Assembly (NCBI RefSeq): GCF_000620785.1
Contig: NZ_JIAI01000001.1
Coordinates: 186,001-250,000 of the forward strand
Direction of reading: 5' to 3'
From: Actinospineispora acaciae DSM 45401
GTDB lineage: Bacteria; Actinomycetota; Actinomycetes; Mycobacteriales; Pseudonocardiaceae
Length of the DNA: 64,000 nt
Shown here: positions 48,740 through 57,101 of the stretch, in pieces
How positions within the stretch are numbered: position 1 is the first letter of the stretch
Layout of the letters: the number at the start of each line of letters is the position of its first letter
Notes under the pieces: model-generated
Database searches by the model: none
The model's input: only the letters and a program-made list of their open reading frames with translations
Told to the model about the DNA's origin: nothing
Translations under genes and position numbers: made by a program

Positions 48740-50665
48740 TCAGCTCGTCTTGGCCACCAGCGCGGAGGTCAGGTCGGTGGCGCGCGCGCACAGCTCGGCC
48801 GGGGGCAGCGGGCCGTCGACGTTGGCCTGGACCAGCTCGGTGGCGCTGGTGGCGGTCGCGGCCGGGCGGAGGACGGCGATGGCGATGCACTTCTGCGGGT
48901 TGTTGTCGCCGGGCACGAGCTTGGTCCAGGCCCGTCGTCCGGCGATCGTGGTCGCGTCGCCGTAGCTGCCGGGCCGGGCGTCGTCGAGCCGGAAGGACAC
49001 GTGCGCCTTCGTCCGCCCCTTGTCGTTCTTGCCCCAGGTACACGACCAGTTGCCGAAGCCGGGGTAGCGGACCTGCGGGTCGAGGCCGGGCACGGTGGCC
49101 AGGAGGGCGGGATCGACGATGCCGCAGGCGTCGTAGCTGGAGATGCGCCACTCGGCGGTCCGGCCGGGGCGGTAGACGATCCCGTTGCGGGCCAGGGCGT
49201 TGACGGCGACCGCCGTGCCGACCTCGGTGACCGGGCACATGGCGTAGCCCTTCGGCCCGTAGACCTCCACGACGATCTGGGTGCGGTCGGCCAGCACGAG
49301 GACGTTGGAGCAGTACGGCCTGAAGTCCCCGGCCTGGACGGACTGGTGCACGACCGTCAGGCTGCCGATGCGTCTGGCCTCGCCCTTCAGCGAGGAGACC
49401 GACGACACGGGCCTGCCGAACGTCATGTCGAGCAGGACGTCGCCCTCGCGGGTGGAGATGATCGCCCGGCAGGAGTTCAGCACGTAGCTGTTCCTGGCGA
49501 TGATCGCCGGCTCGCCGAACTGCCGCAGCCAGGCCGGGTCGATGAGCGCGCAGGGGTCGGCGGCGCGCGGGTCGCCGCTCATCGTGATGGCGCCGACGGT
49601 CTCCGGCATCGGGGGCACCCCGACCAGCGGGCCGTTCCCGCCGCGACCGAACAGCGTGGGCATCGTGACGACCAGCCCGGCGGCGACGGCGAGGACCACC
49701 ACGGTGGCCGCGCCGGCGAGGAGCAGCCGGCGCCGGCGCAGCGGGCGCGCGGGCTTGGTCACCGGAGCCCAGGGCGGCCGCGGGTCACCGAACCGACCGG
49801 CCGGATCGGGGCGGGCGGCAGGGGACGGCTGGGTGGCGGCCGAGACCCGGGTGGCGAAGGCGTGCAGCTGGTCGCGCGCGGTGGCCGCGTCCGGGCGGGT
49901 GCTGGGGTCGAACTCGAGCAGCCGCATGACCAGGCCGGTGAGCGGGGTGTGCGCGGTCGGCGGGTTGATCGGGCCGGTGGCCACCCGCAGCAGCAGGCGG
50001 TTCGGGTTGGTGTCGTCGCCGAACGGCGGGCTGCCCTCGAGCGCCCGGTACAGCGTGGCGCCCAGCGAGAACACGTCCGAGGCGGGGGAGGACTCCTCGC
50101 CCCTGGCGACCTCGCGGGCCATGTAGCTGGGGGTGCCGGAGACGACGTTGACCCTGGTGATCGGCTGTTCGTCCAGGGCGTGCGAGATCCCGAAGTCGGT
50201 GAGCTTGACGGTCCGCCCGTCGCTGCCGATGAGGATGTTGGTCGGCTTGATGTCGCGGTGGACGATGCCCCTGGCGTGCGCGGCGGCCAGCGCGTCGGCC
50301 ACGGCGGCGCCGATGCGCGCGATCTCGGCGAGGCTCACCGGCCGGCCGGCGGTCAGCAGGTCGGCCAGGTTCGCCGACGGCAGGTACTCCAGCACCAGCC
50401 AGACGTCGCCGTCGGACTCGATCACGTCGTAGACCGCCACCACGTGCGGGTGGCCGCGAAGCTGGGCGGCCATCTTGGCCTCGCGCAGGGTCCGCGCCCT
50501 GGTCTCCTCGACCTGCTCGGGGGGCAGCTCGCCGAAGCGGACGTGCTTGAGCGCCACCCGCTGGGCCAGCGCGAGGTCCTCGGCCTCCCAGACCGTGCCC
50601 ATCCCGCCGCGAGCGATCCACCGCACCAGCCGGTAGCGACCGAACAGCTCGTCACCGACGTTCAT
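48740..50665 (-). CDS. PknB-like receptor serine/threonine protein kinase
   Basis: A 641-residue protein. The kinase domain (about 10-270) has GRYRLVRWIARGGMGTVWEA, the ATP lysine in VALKHV, HRDIKPTNILI, DFGIS and GTPSYMARE. A proline-rich juxtamembrane segment leads to one helix (about 318-338, LLLAGAATVVVLAVAAGLVV). The extracellular part (about 340-641) has two modules opening DPCALIDPAWLRQFG and DACGIVDPALLATVPG, with paired cysteines, resembling DUF3558-like sensor domains. PASTA repeats are absent. It is followed upstream by an FHA gene. It converges on the lyase gene with a 2-bp gap. Confidence 0.93.
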   Translation of the reverse strand: MNVGDELFGRYRLVRWIARGGMGTVWEAEDLALAQRVALKHVRFGELPPEQVEETRARTLREAKMAAQLRGHPHVVAVYDVIESDGDVWLVLEYLPSANLADLLTAGRPVSLAEIARIGAAVADALAAAHARGIVHRDIKPTNILIGSDGRTVKLTDFGISHALDEQPITRVNVVSGTPSYMAREVARGEESSPASDVFSLGATLYRALEGSPPFGDDTNPNRLLLRVATGPINPPTAHTPLTGLVMRLLEFDPSTRPDAATARDQLHAFATRVSAATQPSPAARPDPAGRFGDPRPPWAPVTKPARPLRRRRLLLAGAATVVVLAVAAGLVVTMPTLFGRGGNGPLVGVPPMPETVGAITMSGDPRAADPCALIDPAWLRQFGEPAIIARNSYVLNSCRAIISTREGDVLLDMTFGRPVSSVSSLKGEARRIGSLTVVHQSVQAGDFRPYCSNVLVLADRTQIVVEVYGPKGYAMCPVTEVGTAVAVNALARNGIVYRPGRTAEWRISSYDACGIVDPALLATVPGLDPQVRYPGFGNWSCTWGKNDKGRTKAHVSFRLDDARPGSYGDATTIAGRRAWTKLVPGDNNPQKCIAIAVLRPAATATSATELVQANVDGPLPPAELCARATDLTSALVAKTS

Positions 50666-50691
50666 CCGAGTCCCCCCATGAGACGAGCGTG

Positions 50692-51513
50692 TCAGCCGTT
50701 CCCGTCCGGTCCCGAGGGTGCGGAGAGTAGCCGCAGGTCTGGGGGCACCAGCGTGGTGCTGATGAGCAGCTCCAGCAGCAGGTTGTGGTTCAGCGCGTTG
50801 CCCACCGGCTCGCCGACCTCGTCGCGGGTCAGCCCGACGACGGTGCCGGCCAACCGGGTGCGCACGTCGCGCACGATGTGCTCGGCCGTCTTCGGCGTCC
50901 ACCCCGCCGACGGCTGGAGCTCGGCGAGCTCGTCGGCGACCTGGTGCCACGACCGGGGCTGCGGATGGGCCTCGTGGCGCAGGTAGCGCTGCCCGAGCGC
51001 GACCAGCACCAGACGCTCCCTGGCGGAGAGCTCCCAGGTCGGCGGCTGGCGGGTGGCGTCGTCGGGCCGCGCCCACGGGCCCCGGGTGGGGGCCGAGGCG
51101 ATCCGGATCTCCAGCAGGTGCTCCCGGCCGGGTTCGGTGCGGATGAACAGCGGGGTGTAGCTGGCCGGCAGCGGCTGTTCCTGCCCGGACAGCAGCAGCT
51201 GCGAGCCGGGGAAACGGATCGGGACCAGGCCGGTGTTGCGGATCGTCCACCTGCTCCCGTCGCAGTGCAGCAGCCCGTGGCGGCGGCTCACCGCCGGGTC
51301 GTTCTCGCCGACCGACACGTGCACCTCGGGTTCGTTGCGCCCGAACACGACGTCGAACCGGGCGGTCGGGGCGACCCTGATGCCGCCCCGGCGGGCCAGC
51401 GCGAACAGCGTGCCCGGCGGGCAGTCCGGGATGCCCCGGGCTAGGCTGCCGGTCTCCGGGGGCAGCAACTGCACGGGCGAGCGCCCGGGACGGTCCTCCG
51501 CGACCTGAGTCAT
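50692..51513 (-). CDS. FHA-domain protein with C-terminal HTH-like region
   Basis: A 273-residue protein. The forkhead-associated domain is at about 45-125: FDVVFGRNEPEVHVSVGEND, then PAVSRRHGLLHCDGSRWTIRN. The SRRH motif binds phosphothreonine. The C-terminal 110 residues (LSARERLVLVALGQRYL, GWTPKTAEHIVRDVRTRL) look like a small winged helix used in actinobacterial FHA proteins. It lies 26 bp upstream of the kinase gene and is a probable substrate or partner of that kinase. Confidence 0.9.
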   Translation of the reverse strand: MTQVAEDRPGRSPVQLLPPETGSLARGIPDCPPGTLFALARRGGIRVAPTARFDVVFGRNEPEVHVSVGENDPAVSRRHGLLHCDGSRWTIRNTGLVPIRFPGSQLLLSGQEQPLPASYTPLFIRTEPGREHLLEIRIASAPTRGPWARPDDATRQPPTWELSARERLVLVALGQRYLRHEAHPQPRSWHQVADELAELQPSAGWTPKTAEHIVRDVRTRLAGTVVGLTRDEVGEPVGNALNHNLLLELLISTTLVPPDLRLLSAPSGPDGNG

Positions 51514-51568
51514 GGCGCTGATCCTCGTCGGTCAGATGGCGGGGCTGGGGTTCGCTGGGTACCCGCCA

Positions 51569-51943
51569 TCAATGGTGCCCGCACGGTGCGGTGGCTGAAC
51601 AGTGCCCGGTTGGGAACGGCTGTGAAAATTGTCGGCCGGAGTGCGCGGCGGTGCTCGCGGCGATCATGAACCCGATCGACAGCGCGGCCGCCACCAGCAG
51701 GGCGAGGACGACGGACACGACGATGAGCGCGCGCCCGCGGGGCGGTGCGAGCAGGTCGTCGGCGGACCATCCGTACGGCGGCAGCCCGGCCGGCGCCGCC
51801 CAGGCCAGCGGTGGCGGCGCCGGGGGTCGCGGCGGCGGTGGGCGCCGGGGCCTCGGGATCGGCGGGCGCGGCGGTGCCGGCGGCCATCCGTGCGGCGCGG
51901 GCGTCCCGTGCGGCGCGGGCGTCGGGTGCTGGTGTGTCCGCAT
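51569..51943 (-). CDS. Proline-rich single-pass membrane protein
   Basis: A 124-residue protein. Residues 1-55 are a proline-rich cytoplasmic segment (PPIPRPRRPPPPRPPAPPP), residues about 72-95 a membrane helix (ALIVVSVVLALLVAAALSIGF), and a short Cys/His-containing outer tail follows. A TAGGA box precedes the ATG. Such proteins often sit beside Ser/Thr kinase genes in actinomycetes. Composition alone could mimic a gene, so confidence is moderate. Confidence 0.5.
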   Translation of the reverse strand: MRTHQHPTPAPHGTPAPHGWPPAPPRPPIPRPRRPPPPRPPAPPPLAWAAPAGLPPYGWSADDLLAPPRGRALIVVSVVLALLVAAALSIGFMIAASTAAHSGRQFSQPFPTGHCSATAPCGHH

Positions 51944-52032
51944 GCCGCATTCCTAGTTCTCCCGGCGGGGGAGCCCTCCCGAACGCGCACAAACCGGTCG
52001 CCCCGGACGGTCGGTTGTGATCGACTGGCGGC

Positions 52033-52812
52033 ATGGTGTCTGACGGCTCGCCCGTGCTGGTCCAGGGCTGGGACAGCGAGGCGACAGTGGTCGACGGCGG
52101 CTGGATCGAGCGGCGGCCGCGCCGTCCGGAGGTGGCCCACCACCTGCTCGTCGAGACCCGGCTGATGCCCTGGCTGGCGCCTTCGTTGCCGCTGGCGGTG
52201 CCCCGGCCGTTCGTGGTGAGCACGGATCCGTTGGTGGTCCGCCACGAGCTGGTCCCCGGCGAGCCGACCGAGCACCCGGAGCCGGCCGGCGGGCGCGAGC
52301 TGGGTGCGTTCCTGCGGGCGCTGCACGCGACCGACGTGGCCGAGGCGCTGGCCCGCAGGCTGCCGTCGGCCGCCGACACGGTGCGCGCCCGCGCCGGCGA
52401 GCTGGCCAGGTTCCGCGAGCTGGTCCTGCCGCTGCTCCCGGACCGCGCGCTCGCCCCGGCGCGGGCGCTGCTCGCCGCGGTGGACCGGGCGCCGGCCGAC
52501 ACCGTGGTGCACGGCGACCTCGGCCCCGAGCACGTCCTGTTCGAGCGCGGGCGGCTGACCGGCGTGATCGACTTCACCGACGCGCACGTCGGCGACCCCG
52601 CGCTCGACCTGGCATGGTGTCTGTACGGCGCGCCGCCCGAGTTCGCGGCCGCCCTCGCCAGGGAGTACGAGCCCAGCCCGGCCGTCCGTGACCGCGCCCT
52701 GATGTGGCACCGGCTCGGCACGTGGTTCCACGTCGTCTACGGCCTGGACACCGAGCAGCCCGCCGAGGTCAGGTCCGGCCTCGACGGCGTGCTGCGCCGC
52801 CTGCTCGACTAG
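52033..52812 (+). CDS. APH-family phosphotransferase
   Basis: A 259-residue protein of the aminoglycoside phosphotransferase/choline kinase fold. VVHGDLGPEHVLFERGRL holds the catalytic aspartate and asparagine-position motif (HGDxxxxN-like; here the asparagine site is histidine), and VIDFTDAHVGDPALDLAW holds the metal-binding aspartate. The N-terminal lobe is short. Members phosphorylate aminoglycosides, macrolides or small metabolites. The replaced asparagine and the lack of resistance neighbours make antibiotic resistance uncertain. Confidence 0.83.
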   Translation: MVSDGSPVLVQGWDSEATVVDGGWIERRPRRPEVAHHLLVETRLMPWLAPSLPLAVPRPFVVSTDPLVVRHELVPGEPTEHPEPAGGRELGAFLRALHATDVAEALARRLPSAADTVRARAGELARFRELVLPLLPDRALAPARALLAAVDRAPADTVVHGDLGPEHVLFERGRLTGVIDFTDAHVGDPALDLAWCLYGAPPEFAAALAREYEPSPAVRDRALMWHRLGTWFHVVYGLDTEQPAEVRSGLDGVLRRLLD

Positions 52813-53064
52813 GCCGGGCACGTAGGTCCGTGGGTGAGATCGCGTCTTGGCAACCTGCCCCACGGTATGTCGGAGTGGCTACCGTTTCCTTGGCGTTGTT
52901 AACTGCGGCAGTGCTGGGTGCATCGCCTGCCCTGCCGGACAGTGAGAATGATCGGTGAGAGCGGGCCGGTCGCTGCCCAAAGGGTCGACGCTGCTCGGCG
53001 ACATGCAAGCCCGCGCCGCCCCCGCCCCCGGCTCTCCGCCACCCTCGACTACCGCGACACCTGG
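52813..53064. other. Intergenic region with two tiny low-confidence frames
   Basis: About 250 bp. A plus-strand frame ending at 52958 would encode a short hydrophobic, signal-like peptide (VATVSLALLTAAVLGAS) and a second tiny frame starts in a GTGA overlap at 52955. Neither has a recognisable domain. They may be remnants of a small exported protein gene. Nothing else is seen. Confidence 0.3.
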
Positions 53065-53649
53065 TCAGGCTGAAGGTCCGCGAGGCGGTTCAAGGGGATC
53101 CGATTCGCCGCGTATCCGACGGACCCACATGGCCTCAATTTCGGATAGTTTCTTGCTTGATTTTGTCTCGAACGTGCGCCACCCGGCTTGTTCTCCGTAG
53201 AGCGCGTAATACTTGATGGACTCAACGACGGACAGTGTCTTACCTGATCCTGTGGTGATGGTGAGCGGCCTACCGCTTTCCCCTTCGTGCAGCGCGCGAT
53301 TCATGAGATTCATGAGCTTGATCTCTCGTTGATCGCGTTCAATCCGTTCGCGGCGAGCGAGTCGTCGCTGTCGGCTGTCTCGCCAGCGACGTGGGACACC
53401 ATCAAAGATCGCGCCCACCGCCTGCTGGCCGACCCAGTAGATCTGATCGGTCTTCTTCTCTAGCCGGAGCATTTCGTTGAGCAGGACAGTGCGCTGCTCG
53501 TCGCCGCGCGGGTAGACCAGCAGGAGGAGCCGCAGGACGAACAGCGGCAGGAACCCGATCAGTGCGAGACTTGCCATCCCGATCATGAGCCCGCACAGCA
53601 CGGACCAGGACGAGACGCGCCCGAGGGTGTCGAGAAGTTCGTTCAGCAT
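53065..53649 (-). CDS. Membrane-anchored protein of unknown function, lower GC
   Basis: A 194-residue protein. Residues about 15-45 are strongly hydrophobic (VLCGLMIGMASLALIGFLPL), followed by a basic helical region (RRWRDSRQRRLARRERIERD) and a C-terminal TGSGKTLSVVESIKYYALYG stretch. TGSGKT resembles a Walker A motif, but no Walker B or ATPase fold is visible and it is probably chance. Base composition is clearly less GC-rich than neighbours. It overlaps the PadR gene by 7 bp and is presumably its target. I do not recognise the family. Confidence 0.7.
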   Translation of the reverse strand: MLNELLDTLGRVSSWSVLCGLMIGMASLALIGFLPLFVLRLLLLVYPRGDEQRTVLLNEMLRLEKKTDQIYWVGQQAVGAIFDGVPRRWRDSRQRRLARRERIERDQREIKLMNLMNRALHEGESGRPLTITTGSGKTLSVVESIKYYALYGEQAGWRTFETKSSKKLSEIEAMWVRRIRGESDPLEPPRGPSA

Positions 53650-53954
53650 CCCGCCAGCCCCCAGTTCAGGTCGGCGAACCTGCGCTCGCGCCGGGCGGCG
53701 GCCAACAAGGCTCCGAGCGCGGCCCGGCCTTCGTCGGTGAGTTCGTAGTACTGCCGGGGCGGTCGGCCTCGGGACTCCTCGGGATTTTCCCAGGATGCGT
53801 TCAGCCAGCCCTCGTCGCGCATGCTGCGCAAGATCGGGTACAGCGTCCCCGACAACACCTTGGCCTCGCGGGTCAGCTCATAACCCCAGTAGCGGCCATG
53901 AGGCTCAGCCGCCATGACCTGGGCGACCTTGACCAGCGCTTTCGTCCGTCGCAT
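53643..53954 (-). CDS. PadR-family transcriptional regulator
   Basis: A 103-residue winged-helix protein: YWGYELTREAKVLSGTLYPI, LRSMRDEGWLNASWE and RPPRQYYELTDEGRAAL are the PadR helices and wing. The usual C-terminal dimer helix is short (class s-PadR). It overlaps the membrane protein gene by 7 bp, so the two form an operon. A palindrome lies immediately upstream. Confidence 0.87.
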   Translation of the reverse strand: MRRTKALVKVAQVMAAEPHGRYWGYELTREAKVLSGTLYPILRSMRDEGWLNASWENPEESRGRPPRQYYELTDEGRAALGALLAAARRERRFADLNWGLAGC

Positions 53955-54367
53955 GACCGTACTCTAGATAGTAAGAGAACAGCGCGAACCGGTGCCCCAC
54001 CTTGGCTTGCTGCGATGCATCCGCATGCTCCGCGTTTTCCCCTGGTATGGCCTGGTATCGCTCGTGACCTCGCGGTGGGGCGCTGCCACATCTAGGTCGC
54101 CAAGTTCGGCCCGGCGCCGAGCCCTAGGAGTACGGCGGCCAGCCTCCCGATGCTCGGCGCCGGACTCGACTGGTCCGAGCTGCGCCCGCCCACACAGACA
54201 TCTCCACCTGTCGCCGACCGCGTCCCAGCATCCCTCCTACACCTCATGGCCATCGAGACCGGCCCGGAAACGCACTCCAACGAAACCGCTCACACCCGTG
54301 GCCGACTGGTTCGCTGCGTTCGACCAGGCCGGCAAGAAACGGCACGCATGAGTACGAACTCGCCAGA
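53955..54367. other. 413-bp region without a convincing gene
   Basis: Between PadR and the MFS gene. A plus-strand frame ending at 54351 closes with VADWFAAFDQAGKKRHA, which looks protein-like but has no good start or domain; it could be the tail of a decayed mobile-element gene. Base composition is lower in GC than average. No tRNA, repeat or terminator was recognised. Confidence 0.35.
53960..53973. promoter_or_regulatory. PadR-type operator
   Basis: TACT (53960-53963), six bases, AGTA (53970-53973): a 14-bp palindrome of the half-site spacing typical of PadR boxes, five bases before the PadR start codon. It suggests autorepression. Confidence 0.5.
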
Positions 54368-55765
54368 TCAGGACGAGGCGGTGGTCTGGGCGGTGATGTC
54401 CTCCAGGGTGCGGCCCTTGGTGGACACGCCCAGCACGAGCACCGCCAGCACGCCCACCGTGAGCACCGCGCAGGTCAGCGCGAACACCCCGAAGAAGCCC
54501 AGCCCGCTGTACGCGGTGCCGATGATGATCGGGGAGAGGATCCCGCCGACCCTGCCGAACGCGGACGCCGCGCCCATCCCGGTGGCCCGGATCGCCGTCG
54601 GGTACACCTCGGGCGTGTAGCTGTACAGGCACGCGTACGTGCCGTTCATGAAGAACGACAGCAGGATGCCGAACGCCAACAGCTGGCCGTTCGACGACGC
54701 GGTGGCCAGCCCGAGCGCGGACAGCGCCCCGCCGACCAGGTAGCCACCGATCGTCCACTTCCGGTCGAACCGCTCGGAGACGAACGCCGCCGAGTAGTAG
54801 CCGGGGATCTGCGCGAGGTAGATCGCGATCGAGTAGCCGAAGCTCTTGGTGATGGTCAGGCCCTGCTGCACCAGCAGCGACGGGATGAACGTGAAGAACC
54901 CGTAGTAGGCGAACGTGATCGAGAACCACAGCGCCCAGGTGGTCGCGGTCTGTCTGGCCAGCGCGCCGCGCCACAGCCTGGCCAGCGCCGCCGCCGCGCT
55001 CGCCGGCCGCTCGGCGACCGGATCGGCGGGGACGGCGTCGGCCGGTGGGGGAAGCGGACGCCCGGTCGCCCGTGTCACCCGCCGCTCCAGCCGCTCGACC
55101 ACCGCCTCCGCCTCGTCCACCCGGCCGTGCGCCAGCAGGTAGCGCGGCGACTCCGGCAGCGCCCGGCGCCACCACAGCAGCATCAGGATCGGCACCGCGC
55201 CGATCACCTGCACGATGCGCCAGCCGTCGGTGAACGGCGGCACCAGGAAGTAGCCGAGCAGCGCGGCCAGCACGAACCCGAACGAGAAGAACCCGGCCAG
55301 CGAGCCGATGTAGCGGCCCCGGAACCTGCTGGGCACGAACTCGGAGAGGAACGGCGCGATGATCGCGGCCTCCGCGCCGGTGCCGACGCCGGCGACGATC
55401 CGGAAGGCCAGCAGCACCGGCCAGTTCGGCGCGAACGCCGCGACCAGCGAGGCCGCCGCGTACAGCGCGAGCGCGTACATCATCACCCGGCGCCGCCCGA
55501 TCCGGTCGCCGAGCATCCCGGCCGCCAGCGCGCCGAACAGGTAGCCCATCAGCGTGGAGCTGGCCAGCACGCCCTGTTCGGGGCCGGACAGCGCGAACAC
55601 GGCGGCCGCCGCGGGCAGGATGAAGGCCACGATGGCCCCGTCCATGCCGTCGAACGTGTAGCCCAGGCCGCCCTGGAACAGCAGGTGGAAGTGCGGCCGG
55701 GACATCGGCAGCCGCTCCACCCTGGCGAGCATCTCGCGCTCGCGCGCCTGCGCTGGTGTGGTCAT
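54368..55765 (-). CDS. MFS transporter (metabolite:H+ symporter type)
   Basis: A 465-residue protein with 12 predicted helices. GDRIGRRRVMMYALALY is the motif between helices 2 and 3, PESPRYLLAHGRVDEAE starts the central loop and YTPEVYPTAIRATGMGAASA is the signature near helix 10-11 of the sugar porter/aromatic acid:H+ symporter clusters. It resembles NiaP-like and related small organic acid carriers. It lies 9 bp downstream of the amidohydrolase gene and is presumably the uptake system for that enzyme's substrate. Confidence 0.9.
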   Translation of the reverse strand: MTTPAQAREREMLARVERLPMSRPHFHLLFQGGLGYTFDGMDGAIVAFILPAAAAVFALSGPEQGVLASSTLMGYLFGALAAGMLGDRIGRRRVMMYALALYAAASLVAAFAPNWPVLLAFRIVAGVGTGAEAAIIAPFLSEFVPSRFRGRYIGSLAGFFSFGFVLAALLGYFLVPPFTDGWRIVQVIGAVPILMLLWWRRALPESPRYLLAHGRVDEAEAVVERLERRVTRATGRPLPPPADAVPADPVAERPASAAAALARLWRGALARQTATTWALWFSITFAYYGFFTFIPSLLVQQGLTITKSFGYSIAIYLAQIPGYYSAAFVSERFDRKWTIGGYLVGGALSALGLATASSNGQLLAFGILLSFFMNGTYACLYSYTPEVYPTAIRATGMGAASAFGRVGGILSPIIIGTAYSGLGFFGVFALTCAVLTVGVLAVLVLGVSTKGRTLEDITAQTTASS

Positions 55766-55774
55766 CGGACAGAC

Positions 55775-57013
55775 TCAGCCGAGGGAGTTCCGGTGTATCC
55801 GGCCCGCGTGCATGATCAGGCGCAGCGCGTCGTCCGGGTTGGTCAGCACCGTGACGTCGTCCAGCGGGTTGCCGTCCACGACCAGAAGGTCGGCGAACGC
55901 GCCCGGGGCGATCACACCGGCGCGCCCTTCGAGCCCGAGCAGCTCGGCGGCGGTGGTGGTCGCCGACCTGATGATGTCGGGCGCGGGCTGCACCTGGGCG
56001 CGGATGCTGAACTCGGTGAGCTGGCGGTAGTGCATGTCGCCGAGCAGGTCGGTGCCGTACACCAGCTTGACCCCGCCCCGGTGCGCCAGCTCCAGCGCGT
56101 TCAGCCCGGCGTCGAGCACGTCGAACACCTTGGCGTGGCTGACCGGCGGCAGCCCGGCGGCGGGCCCCTCCTCGGCCAGCGCGGAGTAGGTGGCCAGCGT
56201 CGGCACGTAGAACGCGTCGTGCTGGAGGAACAGCTTGACGCTGGTCTCGTCCATCAGGTTGCCGTGCTCGATGGAGCGCACGCCGGCCTCCAGGCCCCGG
56301 TTCACCGCTCTCGGGGTGTAGGCGTGGCCGAGCACGTAGCGGTTCGCGGCCTCGGCCTCCTCCACGGCGGCGCGGATCTCCTCGACGGAGAACTGGGTGC
56401 TGTCGATGCGGTCGGTGGGGGAGGCGACCCCGCCGCCGAGCATGAGCTTGAGGTGGTCGGCGCCCCGGCGCAGCTCGTCGCGGGCCGCCTTGCGCACCTC
56501 GTCCACGCCGTCCACGATCCGGCTCAGGTGCGGCGCGCAGTACGCGTGGTCGTGCACGTCGCGCCCGGACGAGCGGGGGTCGCCGTGCCCGCCGGTCTGG
56601 GACAGCGCCTTGCCGCCGAACATCACGCGCGGCCCGACCAGGTGGCCTTCGCGCACCGCCCTGGCCACCCCGTGGTCCGCGCCGGCCGCGTCGCGCACCG
56701 TGGTGAAGCCGCGCTCCAGCATCCCGCGCAGGATCCCCGACGCGCGGGCGGCCACGTAGAACGGCGACTGCTCGCCCGCGCCGGGCAGGTCGGCGGTGTA
56801 GGCCAGCACGTGCACGTGCCCGTCGATCAGCCCTGGCATCACGACCCGCCCGCCGGCGTCCACCACCCGCGCATCCGCCGCCCGCAGCTCCGGCCCGCCG
56901 ACGTCGACGATCTCCTCGCCCTCGACGACTATCGATCGATCGGGCGCCAGCTCACCGGCCGCCGGGTCGAGGATGGACGCGTTCCGGATGATCACCTGGT
57001 GCTGGTCTGCCAT
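55775..57013 (-). CDS. Amidohydrolase-superfamily metal-dependent hydrolase
   Basis: A 412-residue protein. GLIDGHVHVLAY (about 60-71) supplies the first metal histidines; a lysine in HLKLMLGGGV, histidines in YVLGHAYTPR and SIEHGNLMD and the aspartate in VYGTDLLGDM complete the binuclear site. It groups with the imidazolonepropionase-like and Xaa-Pro dipeptidase/carbamate-hydrolysing members. It would hydrolyse a cyclic amide, carbamate or similar. It forms an operon with the MFS gene and diverges from the RpiR regulator. Confidence 0.9.
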   Translation of the reverse strand: MADQHQVIIRNASILDPAAGELAPDRSIVVEGEEIVDVGGPELRAADARVVDAGGRVVMPGLIDGHVHVLAYTADLPGAGEQSPFYVAARASGILRGMLERGFTTVRDAAGADHGVARAVREGHLVGPRVMFGGKALSQTGGHGDPRSSGRDVHDHAYCAPHLSRIVDGVDEVRKAARDELRRGADHLKLMLGGGVASPTDRIDSTQFSVEEIRAAVEEAEAANRYVLGHAYTPRAVNRGLEAGVRSIEHGNLMDETSVKLFLQHDAFYVPTLATYSALAEEGPAAGLPPVSHAKVFDVLDAGLNALELAHRGGVKLVYGTDLLGDMHYRQLTEFSIRAQVQPAPDIIRSATTTAAELLGLEGRAGVIAPGAFADLLVVDGNPLDDVTVLTNPDDALRLIMHAGRIHRNSLG

Positions 57014-57070
57014 GACCCGCCTTTCGAACCCTTCGACGACCAGCGCAATGATGGCAGCAACTACGATCTA

Positions 57071-57088
57071 CTGCAATAAGCGTTGCAG
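57071..57088. promoter_or_regulatory. RpiR operator candidate
   Basis: CTGCAA (57071-57076) and TTGCAG (57083-57088) form a perfect palindrome with a 6-bp spacer, between the divergent amidohydrolase and RpiR-family genes, 13 bp before the regulator ATG. Confidence 0.5.
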
Positions 57089-57101
57089 ATCGGGGAGTGA
57101 G

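Noticed and set aside
45942..49238. Minus-strand frame of about 1100 codons opposite the ligase and lyase genes
   Set aside because: No domain or sensible composition except where it crosses the true kinase region in another register; the opposite-strand genes have clear catalytic motifs.
52033..52812. APH-type gene as an aminoglycoside-resistance determinant
   Set aside because: The conserved asparagine of the HGDxxxxN motif is changed and there is no resistance context; only fold membership is claimed.
53065..53649. TGSGKT in the membrane protein as a Walker A motif
   Set aside because: No Walker B, no surrounding P-loop fold and the motif lies near the C-terminus; likely coincidence.
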